Below, in pieces: positions 1-11,051 of a stretch of 60,000 nt of DNA (its first letter is position 1; every line of letters starts with the position of its first letter). Both the position numbers and the translations under genes were made by a program. Origin of the DNA: Diphasiastrum complanatum (lineage: Eukaryota; Streptophyta; Lycopodiopsida; Lycopodiales; Lycopodiaceae); contig CM055112.1 in assembly GCA_029204225.1 (NCBI GenBank), forward strand, positions 133,001-193,000, read 5' to 3'. Under the pieces are notes generated by a model. That model had not been told where the DNA came from. It did not search any database and saw only the letters and a list, made by a program, of their open reading frames with translations.

Positions 1-112
1 ATCAAGATGAATGTTACCAATGAACTTCTCAAAGAAGTTGGTAAGAGTACTTCATCAAAAGATGCTTGGGATTAATTAAAGAAGCTTTATGAATCCAAGT
101 CTATTTCTAGAG
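1..112 (+). pseudogene. Ty1/copia gag fragment (UBN2-type)
   Basis: The plus frame from base 1 reads like the middle of a copia gag of the UBN2 family, with a KDAWD motif followed by LKKLYESKSISRVL; a TAA replaces the codon after AWD. Only about 38 codons are visible because the window starts inside the frame and the Gy-A LTR takes over near 113-150. In copia elements this protein forms the capsid. A gag start of similar type lies at 33515, just in front of the sister element Gy-B. The family call rests on motif resemblance only. Confidence 0.55.
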
Positions 113-149
113 TGTTGACTGTGATGCCAAGAATTTGCTAAATAACAAA

Positions 150-1379
150 TATTAACCTAAATATAGCATGATATACTCGAATATGAAGATATGAGCTAGA
201 TAAATATAAATCATGAAGGCCTATATCATTTTTCGAGAATATAACTCCTAAAGACTTGTCTTGTATTTAAGGACAAGACCTCCAAAAGTGAAATGTTGTC
301 TTGGATAACCTTTATTAGGTCATCTACGCGAAACAACTAAATATGAATCAACATATTAAACTAGAGTAATTTAAACTCTTAATTAAATATACCTCTCGCG
401 GTATAACATACATTCAACTTAATTATTAACTAGACCTTTTCAAGGGAGCGACGCACCTGTAATCTTGAGAGGTGTGTTTGTTCACTTCGTAGAACATATA
501 TAGACTACATGCTTCAGTCTCAATCATCAAGAGAGAAAGAGTTTATGTATTTGTGAGATATTGAAGAAGTGAATAGAGTGTCGAGAATTATTCTCTTATC
601 TTTGTTCTCTGCACTGTTAAGTGTGAGTGATCTTGAGTCTACTAGCAATCTCTCCTGCATTTCATAAATTACTCTCTTGTCAGACAATCACCTTAGCGCA
701 TTACATTTGATTGCTGTATGTCCGTAAATATGCTCTAAAGAACTATCTTAAAACTGTCTTATTTATCTGCCACGAACACTTTGTGTTCGACACTCAAATA
801 ACGTTTACATTTGGTACAGTCTTTCACAATAATTGATAGAACTGTATGTATACATCTAAGATGACAGTCCCTGTCTAAGGAATTGAGTCATTGTTTTGTG
901 TTCTTGTTTGTAACAAAATAAATTTCTAACATACTCTAAAAACTATTTGTGTTCTTTAACCATAATTTGGACTTAAGTTGTTGAGGACTTATGTCTAGAA
1001 CCGAACAGTTCACGAATAAAATTAACTAATCGTCTGTTCGAACTCGAATACATCAAACATCTCTCGAATCTAATCAGCCAGAGTGTAGTACTTTCGTACT
1101 ACTCTGATAACATCTCACTTGTAGAAGGCTTTTCTTTCGATTCGATAGGGGCAAGACTGTTGTTCTAAAATTATTATTACCACACACCCCCAATACAAGT
1201 AATACTGGTTACTTTCTAAATGTTTGTCAACAACTAGAATAACTCTCGATTCCACTTCATTCGAAATAAGTCATACTTGTACCAAATATATAACTTTCAA
1301 GCGCTACCTCTGGGGGTTCAACATTAATTACTACAAAATCTATAATAACACTGTTGGTATAGCACGACATATACCAATT
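150..1379 (+). repeat. 5' LTR of gypsy element Gy-A
   Basis: The segment from about 380 to 1379 aligns by eye along its length with 33716-34634 in front of Gy-B. Shared landmarks are the ACTAGACC block, GACGCACCTG, and the AGTGTGAGTGATCTTGAGTCT block. It ends immediately before a tRNA-Asp primer-binding site, as a 5' LTR should. The left boundary is uncertain: a TGTTGACTG at 113 could be the LTR start, but that would cut the copia gag frame, so 113-150 is given as a range. No matching 3' LTR is present because the element is truncated at 5081. Confidence 0.7.
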
Positions 1380-1381
1380 TT

Positions 1382-1400
1382 TGGCGCTGTTGCCGGGGAT
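1382..1400 (+). other. Primer-binding site of Gy-A, tRNA-Asp type
   Basis: TGGCGCTGTTGCCGGGGAT differs at one position from the complement of the plant tRNA-Asp(GTC) 3' end. Plant gypsy elements of the Athila/Tat group often use this primer. It sits directly after the LTR and about 50 bases before gag. The single mismatch (C to T) is consistent with deamination. Confidence 0.8.
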
Positions 1401-1451
1401 TGCTAAAGAAAGTTAATAAGAAACTGACACTTCTATTTCCATTCCTAGTGT

Positions 1452-2826
1452 ATGTTAGATAGAGAATCCCGATTAGAACGATACAATAAGCTTAGAGAGG
1501 AATTTTTACGAAGACAGAATGCGGGTATGAGTTGAAGAAATCTCAAAGAGATCACCGACCAGCTTCTCGAACTCTTACTTAGTTTCGGTATGGAGGGTCC
1601 TGCTCCACGTTTCACTCCCATTTCAAAAATCAAGGATGATTATTTCAAGGGAACTACTTCAGATGATGCAGACATCTATGTCTCGCAGTTCGAGTCGATT
1701 GCTAATGCAAATAACAAAGGAACTCACGTTGACAAATTGCGAATCTTTCCTGGTCTGCCCAGAAAGAAGGCATGCATATGGTATAGTCAAGTTGAACCAG
1801 GTCATGTAGTAACCTGGTTACTACTGAAAGATGCATTTCTGAACCGGTTTAGAGAAATCGGTTATAAATCTTGAATTCTCGGACAACTGAACAATGTTTA
1901 CAAGAAAACTAAAGAATCCCTCTGAAATATACACGAAAGGTCAAGAATCTTATAGGAAAATTAGCTGGTGTATATCCTGTTGATATACAAATCGAATGGT
2001 TTTTGGCATATTTACCACCAAAAATCGATCAATATCGCAGAAAAGGAGACATGACCTCCTTATCAGCAGTAATAGCAAGTGCTGGGAACTTCGAGACTTC
2101 GAAGCTAGCACGGAAGCGATGATCTACCAAAAGATCTCGTAAGTCTAAGACCAATTCTGGTGATAGCGAAGATGATTCAAATACTGAATCAAGTTCCAGT
2201 TTTTCAAGCTCAGAGTCTGATACCAGTGATTCATCGAAATCATAAGCTAATAAATGAGATAGAAGAAGTAAACGTCAATCCAAACGAAAGGACGACACTA
2301 AAACTATCGAAGATAAGTCTGCAACTTCTAAAGTTGAAAAGCTTTGAAAGACTAACATGGCTGACCTTAATAAAAAATTTAATGGTTTGAAATTGCAGAT
2401 CTCTGAAGTTGCAAAAGACCAAAAGCTGCTTCTTCTAACACATGAATGTGGTGTACGAAGTATGGAACATCTGGACATTCTAAGGAAGACTGCACAACTA
2501 TGAATATAAAGTATGTCGAAGATCCTGCCTAGGAGGTACTCTTCATTTTTCAGAATGATGCGACTACTAATTATGTTCAGGGTACTATAGCATCAGCCCA
2601 GCAGGATAGACCAAAGTTGGCACCAAAAAGACACAATCCACTGAAATTTGTTGGATTAGCGATGAAGTCAACAACCATGAGCAATTGTTACAACTATGGA
2701 GAGCCAGGACATTTTTCACCCGACTATCCTCAGCCACGAAAGCTGATTGGATATGTACCACTGTGTTTGAACTGTAGGGAGCCTGGCCACAAATATCTGA
2801 ACTGCCCTCAACCGCAGAAGCCGTGA
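1452..2826 (+). pseudogene. Gy-A gag (capsid and zinc knuckles), decayed
   Basis: The ATG at 1452 opens a gypsy gag that encodes the structural protein of the virus-like particle. It continues through SRLER, LLELLLSFGMEGPA and the capsid-type YVSQFESIANAN segment. There is an in-frame TGA at 1533, where sister Gy-B has CGA, and another at 1872, followed by frame breaks. A Ser/Asp/Glu-rich stretch lies at about 2140-2250. Two CCHC zinc knuckles follow at about 2675-2815. In the first, the second and last cysteines have become tyrosine (CYNYGEPGHFSPDY); the second knuckle is intact (CLNCREPGHKYLNC). Cys-to-Tyr and Arg-to-stop are both single transitions. Confidence 0.85.
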
Positions 2827-3627
2827 CCAAAGTACCAGTATGCAGCAACACCAGCTGTTGTAGACTCAAAAGCAAAAGCTTCGACTGATGTTGTTGTGTA
2901 GAAGATTGATGTCATTGAAGGAAAATTGGCAAAGATAGTAGATCAGTCTTGGCCAAGCGATGTAGAAAAGCTATTCAAAGTCACCACAAGAAGCAAAGGC
3001 TCTTCAAAATTTGATTCAAAATCTTCTTCAAAGAAGCGTAGAAACTTTTCGAATTAGAAATCATCGAGCACGTCAACAAATAAATCTATAACCAAAGAAG
3101 ATCTTAAGTTTGATTCTGACTATGACCGTAACACTGCAAAATTATTTGCAAAAGACATCTCAGCAGAAGCAAAAAAAATTATCGATAATGAATTACAGTC
3201 AGCTCTTGTAGAGAAGAAGGTGACATTCAAGGAAGGGGACGTTGAAATAACAAAAACCAAGTTTTCTAATGCCACTATTGACAAGCCAATCTCGAAAGCA
3301 AAGACGAAAGGCTATGATATAGTGACTAATATTGGATCTCTTTGCCCAAACATTACTTTTGAGCAATTGTTGGCAGACAACATTTATTACTGTAAGCAAT
3401 TAATAGGTCTTTCTACCCCCAAGAAGAAGAAAAGAGTCTCTTTGCCAAGTGTTGGTGTATTATCTATTGATTTAGGAGAACTCAGTGCACCAAAAATTGA
3501 TGTTACCATTGCTGGGTGCTTAATCAAAAATGTGCCGATAGATTCTGGTTCAAGTGTGAACATAATAACAGAAGACACAACTCCTGCTTTGGAGCTGATC
3601 GACCAACACAGTGAAATATCAAGCTAG
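2827..3627 (+). pseudogene. Gy-A protease region
   Basis: After the zinc knuckles a Lys/Ser-rich linker leads into a retropepsin-like segment. The catalytic signature DSGSSVNII is visible at about 3541-3567, preceded by the hydrophobic strand PKIDVTIAGCLIKNVPI. The protease would cut the Gag-Pol polyprotein. The longest continuous frame is 3220-3627, broken by TAGs at about 3055 upstream and 3627 downstream. Order relative to gag and RT is normal for Ty3/gypsy. Confidence 0.8.
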
Positions 3628-3903
3628 CAGATTCGACTCGTTGAAAGCCTGTTGGAGAATTGAAGGATGTCATTGTATACATTCAAGCCAAGCCTTTTAC
3701 AATGGATTTTATAGTTATCAAACCACTACGGTTTGCCATCTTATTCAGTGCTAATTAGACGGCCATGGCTTTATCAATCAAATGCAAGTATTCACTAGGA
3801 GTGCAGAGAATTGAGATTTCAACCTGGTGAGACCAATAATTGAGGTAAGCCAGCAAAACAAATAATCACCTGGAGTCGTGACAAACACAAAGGTGAAACT
3901 CCT

Positions 3904-5081
3904 TTGTCTGACACCAGTTTTACCTTAGAAGATTATTCTTATGCACTAAATATTTTCTCCAATGCATTTGACATTGAAGTGCAATATTTTGAATGCTACG
4001 AGAACAATGACGAAGAAGAATTCTTCGATGCCTATATCGTTGAAGCGGATGCTTCAAATAAAGAAATAAAAGTTGCAGACACGAACTCTGAAGAGTCTGA
4101 TGAAGATTCAAGCGACGAATTTGACGAATCCGAACAAGAATTTGGTAATAAGAACCAGGCTGACAACAAGAATATATCTATGGAGTCAACCACGTGCAAA
4201 ATTCATGGCCATACCAAGGCCAGTATGACGGAAGATATCATTCTACCAAATTCTACTAAGCTAATTGAACTTGCACCTGGCAGATTTGTGCATGTTTCAA
4301 AATCACTTGGAGAGACGGAATTAGCTGAATTCATGGAATTGCTAAAGGAGTACCAAGATGTATTTGCTTGCTCATTCGACGATTTGAAAGGAATACTTGT
4401 CGAATTCGGAGAGCACCATATTGATCCTAAAGAAGATGCTGTACCTGTTCGACAAAGACAATATCAACTTAATCCAAAGTACTCCCTAATGGTAAAAGAC
4501 GAACTCAACAAGCACCTTAAGACAGGTATTATTTATCTCGTCTTAAGTAGCGAATGGGTGTCTCCCATTGTTGTAGTCCCAAAGAAGAAGACTGGCAAAA
4601 TTTGAATATGCCAGGACTTCAGGAAGTTGAATGCTGCCACAAGATAGGATCACCATCATTTATCCTTCACTAATTCTATCTTAGATCAGGTTGTTGGTCA
4701 AGAACGTTACAATTTTTGTGACGATTTCTCTGGTTATAATCAGGTTGGAGTAAGGAAGGAGGATCGTTCCAAGACCATGTTTACTCCAGATTGGGGCACT
4801 TATGCCTACAACAAAATGCCCTTTGGTCTTTGCAATGCACCAACGACTTTTCAAAGAATTATGATGTTAATTTTCACTATCTTCCTAAGAAATTTTCATT
4901 GATGATTTCTGTGTTTACAGTGATGTAAAAACTCACATACAGAAGCTGAAACTTACATTGCAACAGTGACGAGACACTTGTTTGTCACTTCACCCAGAAA
5001 ACATTTTTTTCATATGAAAGAAGGAATTTTACTTGGACATAGAATATCAAACAGACCAATAGAGATCGATAAAAATAACTG
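3904..5081 (+). pseudogene. Gy-A reverse transcriptase, truncated
   Basis: The frame starts with an acidic linker and then the conserved pre-RT region (FMELLKEYQDVFACSFDDL). RT motifs follow: SEWVSPIVVVPKK at about 4550, CQDFRKLN after a TGA at 4603, DDFSGYNQV at about 4720, MPFGLCNAPTTFQR at about 4816, and the catalytic FIDD at 4895-4906. Several stops and frameshifts separate these blocks. The thumb segment (LLGHRISNR) is reached near 5030, and the element breaks off at about 5081, where GATCGAT occurs on both sides of the join. RNase H, integrase and 3' LTR are missing. Confidence 0.9.
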
Positions 5082-6081
5082 ATCGATGCAGAGAAAAAGC
5101 TCCACGAGTCTATCAAAGAATTCTATGAGAAGATCGACTCGTTCGAAGCAGACAACAATCAACTGCTCGAAAAAAATTGTTTGCTAGAAGATCAACTTCA
5201 TACTGCAACAAAGGAAGCTGATTCTTTGAAAGAAATCAATAAGGCGATTGAAGCCAAGTCTGCGCATTTTTATACAACAACTGATTTTTAAAAACAAGTG
5301 CTGAAAGGAATCAGGACAATGTCGTTATCCAAAAACTTCTACAGAAGGAACGAGCAACATGAAGAAAAGCCAAAACAATACTAGGACTATGCAGCAATGC
5401 AGGTCCTGTCACAATAGACCTTTCAAAGCTGAAATGCTAGACAATTTTTGAGCAGAATTTCTGCAACCACTCAAAGATGAGAAGGCATTAGTCAAAGAAG
5501 AGTTGGCGGAGCTGAAAGGGCTATCTATCAAGGGCAGTCAGACATTCACCGGGCCGGATGCACATGAGGAATATTCACAGGTTCTGCTCAGAATCAACAA
5601 TTTGACACAACAACTCAACACCGTTCATGTTTGTTCGGGAGTTGCTGACCACCCCGAATATTTGGAGGTAGTAGCGAAGATCGATAAACTCGAACGAGAG
5701 GTGTCCGATCTCAAACAACAACTCGAAGGTCAAAAGCTAGCTATAGAACTCTAATCACAAGACATGGCACCAGTAGATACCCAGGCTAAACGACCACATC
5801 GAAACCAGTCGAAGGTATGTGCTGAAAGATTTAATGCATTTGCTGATCGATTCTGGAAGTGGACTCCACAGCCTTTTAACCTTGAATTACAATGGCGTGT
5901 GGATTATATGATGCTACCAGACACAGTAGGCATTGCCTTTGACGACTGGAAATCACATTGGAAAAAGGATGACTTTCTCTGGTTATGGGCCTTGTTAACT
6001 ATCGAGCAGAAAGGATGTCTCTGTTGGGGCATAATTCAAGGAAAATTTAAAGTCAAACCTTTCGAATCAGTCAAGCTATAA
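5082..6081 (+). pseudogene. Decayed coiled-coil and Trp-rich reading frame, unknown
   Basis: From the Gy-A break an open but damaged frame encodes heptad-like coiled-coil sequence, for example EKKLHESIKEFYEKIDSF near 5090 and IDKLEREVSDLKQQLEGQK near 5680. A single TAA at 5752 separates it from a second part in the same frame (5764-6081). That part is basic and aromatic, with clustered tryptophans (FWKW, DWKSHWKKDDFLWLWALL). There is at least one frameshift near 5430. I do not recognise the family. It could be an accessory frame of another retroelement or a captured host exon; a gypsy integrase fragment follows at about 6230, which favours the first. Confidence 0.4.
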
Positions 6082-6229
6082 TAGATTCTTCTTCTACGTA
6101 TGCCTTAGAGTACATCCGCATTAAAGAATACCAGTTTTTGAGAAACAAAGATAATAAGCGACAATTCTGGATCGAAAGTCGTAGTTACAACTTTATAAAC
6201 CAAAAGACGTTGTGGATATGGCGCTTTTG

Positions 6230-6471
6230 ATGATGCGGGTCTGCTCTTCAATATAAATATGGCATGTCTAGAGCTCTTCAGGATTTACGTCAATTGGGAG
6301 CGAATTTAGCTGATTACTTTGTGGAAATTCAGCACAATCTGCAAATGGAAACAATATTCCATTCGGGATGAGTACTTGCTCTATAGAGATAGAGTATGTG
6401 TTCCCAATTCAAAGGATTATAGGCAGCAGGTCCTATATGAGTGTCATGAAAATCTTAGTGCGGGGCACCCA
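6230..6471 (+). pseudogene. Gy-D gypsy integrase N-terminal fragment
   Basis: At about 6361-6471 the plus frame reads RDEYLLYRDRVCVPN and then ECHENLSAGHP. This is the typical start of a Ty3/gypsy integrase: a strand upstream of the HHCC zinc finger, then its first histidines. The preceding 120 bases (LQDLRQLGANLADYF) fit the RNase H-integrase linker in another frame. The frame is cut at 6471 by the Co-1 LTR, so the catalytic core is absent. The sequence differs from the Gy-B integrase, so this is a separate element. Confidence 0.65.
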
Positions 6472-7539
6472 TGTTGAGAGAGAGGGAGGAAGAATAAATG
6501 ACAAAAATGAACGAGAAACGAACTCGAGCACGAAACGAATGAGAAGCGAACTCGAACAAAAAATGTTCGTGCGCAGCGGAATGAGTTATTTGACTCTCTC
6601 CGTAAGCATGACTATGCCTATTAGAACAAACAAAACTTTAGTGATAAAAATCACAGTCATTCTATATTACGTAGCCAAACATTTAAATGGTTGAAGAGCT
6701 AGATTAATAATTTGTCGTGAATTGAAAGACAAATTATTTGTCGCGAATGATTTGCGAAGAGCTAGATTGTGCTCGACTGATAATTAGTCTCGAATTATTT
6801 GCAAAAGACAAGACTAAAAGTTAATCGTCTATTACCGAAAGAGCAACAAGAAAGATCAGACAGAATGAAGAATAAGCATATCAATATTGACAGATCTAAA
6901 ACGCAGAACAAATGAACTGTGTTAGATTAACATCAAGTATACAAGTCAATAATGCGGTAGAGCACAAGACTGTAGTGGACGAAACCGCGTGCCCTACAAA
7001 TCTTATTTCTATCTGTAATGAGAAACAAAACCTCTTCTCTTAGTCTCTTCTTCACTCACTTGATCATCTAATCATCATCGTCAAATACGCAGATGGTATC
7101 CAATATATATACATAATATTACAGGTGTGCAGATGTGAAAGTACAGAGTGGATGTGCTGTCTGTAGGAGATCGTGGGTGGCTGCAATCGTTGTCCAATCT
7201 GTTAGCGCAACTACATGGGGTGAAGGTGAAAAGGGTGCGATGTGAGCCAATACTGAAGTGAATGTTGGTGATGATACAAAAGTGCGTCACTCTTACGAAT
7301 GGCCTTAGGATAAGATTTACAGGGTGCCTTATCTGTTAGGGCACCTTTGGCATTCAGTAAGGTAGTGTCCCCTTTTCGTCTGTCACCATGACCTGTGTAA
7401 GAACACAATGTCACGATTCATTCGCCTTTTCTTTGTCTGTGCAAATTTGTGTGTAAAAATGTAGACTGCGTGACAACGTTAGAAAAAAAAATATGCAGCA
7501 TGAATGGAGGCAGATTAAAATTGGGATTTAAATCCAACA
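6472..7539 (-). repeat. 3' LTR of copia Co-1, family X
   Basis: On the minus strand this LTR begins TGTTGGATTT and ends TCTCAACA, giving TG...CA ends with a 5-base inverted repeat. It is about 1068 bases long. It matches 24596-25730 (Co-2) over most of its length and is related to 43203-44437 (Co-4). Shared blocks include TTCGTGCGCAGCGGAATAAG-like sequence and repeated AATTATTTGTCGCGAA motifs. It lies directly downstream of a polypurine tract and interrupts the Gy-D integrase. Confidence 0.85.
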
Positions 7540-7549
7540 TCCCCTCTTA
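7540..7549 (-). other. Polypurine tract of Co-1
   Basis: The minus strand reads TTAAGAGGGG directly before the LTR start, the expected plus-strand primer for second-strand DNA synthesis. The same tract precedes the Co-2 LTR at 25731-25740. Confidence 0.75.
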
Positions 7550-9117
7550 AGCTGGATCCGTGAATGCCTTTATCTTCAGACTTAGCAATGCACAAAATCG
7601 GTTGTGTGCATTAACACTGAGTGCTTTCGTAAAAATGTCTGCAACCATGTCCTGCGTTCTGCAGTACGTTAAGCTCACCTCTCTGTCGAGAACCTTGTCC
7701 CTGATGTAGTGATATCTTATCTCAATGTGCTTACTCCTAGAATGAAATCTAGGGTTGGACCATAAGGCAATAGCACTTTGGTTATCACAAAACAAAATTG
7801 TAGGGCTATATTGATACATATTGATGTTTGACAGCGATTTTCTCAACTAAAACGCTTCCTTAATAGATTGAGAAGCAGCAATATATTTTGCTATAGTAGA
7901 GAAAAGTGTGATAGAGGTTTGCTTATGACTGTTCCATGAAATAGGACCGCCATTGAAGAAGAATGTAAATCCAGATGTGTACTTACGATGGTCTGTATCT
8001 CCTCTCCAGCTTGCATCAGAATATCCACTGAGCTGATGAAGATTGTCATTGCTAACATCTCCATAGCAGATGCACTGGTCCATGGTAGCTCGAATATATC
8101 TCATGACTCAAATAAGAGCCTTCCAATGGGTAATTCCAAGATTAGCCATGTATTGGCTGAGTGAGTTGACAACAAAAGAGATATCTGGCCTTGTACAGAC
8201 CATTGCATACATGAGAGATCTGAGTATCGATTGATATGGGTATTCTCTCATCTGCTCCTCTTCCTGCTTTGTCTGGGGACATTGGTCCTTTGGCAAATAC
8301 AGGCCTGGATCCATTGGTGAGTGAGCTAATTTACAATTCATCAAATTGTATCTGTTAAGAACATTATGAAGATACCTTTGTTGAGTGATGTAAATCAGTC
8401 AGTTTACTCTGTCCCTGTGGATTTGAATTCCAAGACAGAAGTGAGCTTCGCCCAGAACAGTCATGTCGAATTCTGAGAACAACATCTGTTTTGAATCCTT
8501 GACCATATTGGCATTGTTGTTGAAGAGCAACGTATCATCAACATACAAGGTGATGATAATGAAGGATTGCTGCACTGACTTTGAATAAATGTTGCAATCA
8601 GCAGTGCTTGGTTTAAATCCTTGCTCAATGAGGAATGTGTTGATCCTCTGAAACCAAGCTCTGACAGACTGTTTCAAGCCGTACAGTGCTTTATGGAGTT
8701 TACAGACATGATTTTTCATGCCTTCCAGAACGTATCCTTCGGGATCATGTAGATATCTTCTTGTATAACTCCATTCAGATAGGCTGTTTGTACATCGAGT
8801 TGATGTACTTCAATGTCGGCAGCTGCACCATAAGACATGAGCATTCATATCGACAAATGTTTGATGACTGGACTAAAAGTCTTACTGTAGTCAACATTCG
8901 GGATCTGGGTGAATCCTCGTGCTACCAGTCTAGCCTTCCTTCAATCAATCATTCCGTTGGCGTTATATTTGATCTTAAAGATCCATTTGCATTCAATAAT
9001 ATTGCAGCCAATAGGAGCTTCGGCTAATGACCATGTCTGATTCTTGATCAGAGAGGAATATTCTCTCCAGAGATCAGAGTCTGGTTGGCTAAGTGTCTCT
9101 TCGACTGTCGTCGGTTC
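7547..9117 (-). pseudogene. Co-1 reverse transcriptase and RNase H, decayed
   Basis: Read on the minus strand, the region runs from copia RT to the end of pol. The RT part (8399-8719) has HKALYGLKQSVRAWFQRI and an intact catalytic YVDD. After stops at 8399 and near 8108 the RNase H part carries YSDASW and CDNQSAIALW and ends with the usual IFTKAL tail at about 7610. The glutamate motif, STEAEY in Co-2, is changed to STIAKY, so a catalytic RNase H residue is lost. In-frame stops occur at 7847 and 8105, and the first part of RT (8720-9117) is frame-broken. This matches the Co-2 subfamily closely. Confidence 0.9.
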
Positions 9118-9960
9118 CTACATTAAAAGACAAGCAGACTCAGGAGTATACCTTGTGGGTTGTGTGCACACTCGGCTTGATCTTTTGGGAGGATTCGACT
9201 GATGAACCGCTCCTGGGATATGTTGCAGGGTAGTAGCAACATCTTCGTCTGATTCACTGTCTCGAAGTGGGTCGACGATAGACATTCCTAAGCCAGAAGC
9301 TCGGATTGTTGTGTCAATGGCAGGTGATGAAGGTTCTTCTTGAGCAATATCCTTGCCTTTGAGGTTGACGAACTGATCCTCGATAAAGACTATATCTCGG
9401 CTATACAAGATTTGTTGGGTATCAGGATCGTATAGCTTGTAGATGTTATCAGACGAAGTATATCCGATCACAATGGTCTTTAGACCTTGGAAGTCTAATT
9501 TCTTCCTTGTGTCCTTTGGGATTTGCATGTAGGCAATGCACCCAAACACTCTTAGGTTCTTCAAAAAAGGCTTGGATCCTGTCCACACCTCGTGGGGTGT
9601 CTTGTCTAAGAGGGCTTTGGTCGAACATCTATTCTGGATGTAAGCTGCAGTGGAGATAGCTTCAGCCCAGAACCTCTTGGGCAATGATGCATGTGCTAAC
9701 ATACACTTAGTAGATTTGACCAGAGTTCGGTTCTTCCTCTCAGCTAAGACTGAGGACTGTAAGGAGTGATGAATTGCTGCTCAATGTCTTGGCTTTGATA
9801 GTACTCCTTGAAATCGACAAGAAATATATTCTCCATCATTATCTGACATTAGGGCCTTGATCGTCCTTCCAGTCTCCTTTTCTGCACGTTCCTTGAAGAT
9901 TCTGAAGCAGTTGTCTGTGTCCTAGATCTGTGATTCTGCTTACAGAGAGCAAATTTGTGG
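9118..9960 (-). pseudogene. Co-1 integrase C-terminal half
   Basis: The longest frame (9118-9702) starts in the late integrase core (LPKRFWAEAISTAAYIQNR) and continues through the conserved KNLRVFGCIAYMQIP and the post-integrase linker before RT. Upstream, to about 9960, fragments include the second catalytic aspartate context SDNDGEYIS with frame breaks, and a region that should hold the catalytic glutamate (PYSPQS then ERKNRTL). The HHCC finger and first catalytic aspartate are deleted: at about 9960 the sequence passes directly from the protease tail (SRITDLGH) to mid-integrase. Confidence 0.8.
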
Positions 9961-10990
9961 ATAACCTAGGTACATACAGAACTTTGGAGATTGATTATTT
10001 GCAAAGCATAATATTACAGTTCCTTCACTTTTAATAGCTTGTGTGCTATTGTCGCCAAGGTGAACAAATTTTTGGGTACTGTAAGGTGTAGGACTCGAAA
10101 CAGTCAATCAGGCTAGTCATGTGCTGAGTGGCTCCGGAATCCAGGAACCATGAACTATCACCATATGCTCCTTGATGGTTGGTCATGAAGGCATCATGAT
10201 CCGCTTCTTGAATGGGCTGTGGAGCTTCTGCAGTTGTATTTGCCACTTGATTCGATTGCCCTTTGCTGTTGTTCTTCGCTTGAAGTATTTGGCAGTCTTG
10301 TATTTCATGTTGTTTCGTTTACAGTATCTGCAAAACAGCTTGTTCTTTGTCTGCGGATTCGACTGTTCCTTGTGCTGGGCTGGTTTCTAGTCTGGCTTTG
10401 ATAGCTTCGGGCCTTTATTCTTCTTCTGCTTTGTCATGCCCTTGTTGGTGTACAAGGCGTGAGAATCAGCTGAGGAACTTGAGGCTTCGTTCCTTCGCAT
10501 ATCTTCCTGCAACAACATAGTGATGACTCTCAAAAGATTCAACTCTGGATGAGTCGTGATGATCATCACCCAGCTGTCGTAAGAACTTGGCAAGCTTGTA
10601 AGCACTTGCATCACTACGTCTTGATCGTCTATGACAAATCTAACAACGGCCATTTGCCTTAGCAGGTTCTTGAATTGATTAATGCGATTCTACAGAGAAT
10701 CACCATTCGTCATCTTGAGAGAGTAGAATTTCTTCCTGAGATGTAGCTTGGAAGCTATATCTCGCACTTCGTATAGTGTGCTCAAGATGTCCTAGACTTC
10801 TTTTGATGTTAGAGCCTCGGGTACATGGCCTATTTGTGTATCCGTGATGTTGAGGATTTTCAGCGCGAAAGCTTTTCCATCCTTCAGCTTTCATTTGGCG
10901 AATGCCGCATCGTCTGCTTCGAGTTTTCCTTCTACTCCTGTAACAACGTTGTACAATTATTTTACCATTAGCATAGTCTTCATCTTATCA
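9961..10990 (-). pseudogene. Co-1 gag and protease, decayed
   Basis: On the minus strand gag begins at about 10990 and shows UBN2-type motifs: LSTLYEVRDIASKL, LRKKFYSLKM, and VLTSLPSSYDSWV in the frame 10387-10653. A zinc knuckle (CRYCK then HEIQDC) is split by a frameshift near 10330. The protease follows with WFLDSGATQHMT at about 10110-10150, an intact copia active site. Stops and shifts prevent a full product. Upstream the primer site at 11040-11051 and a family Y LTR complete the 5' end. Confidence 0.8.
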
Positions 10991-11039
10991 TGTTGTCTTA
11001 GAGAATCACTGCTTGGATATCACATAGCAATAACCTGTA

Positions 11040-11051
11040 GCTTTGATACCA
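11040..11051 (-). other. Primer-binding site, initiator tRNA-Met type
   Basis: The minus strand reads TGGTATCAAAGC, the copia primer site complementary to initiator tRNA-Met with one change from TGGTATCAGAGC. It abuts the LTR at 11052. Confidence 0.8.

Noticed and set aside
8686-9027. Plus-strand 113-codon frame
   Set aside because: It is antisense to the Co-1 RT region, whose minus-strand motifs are clear.
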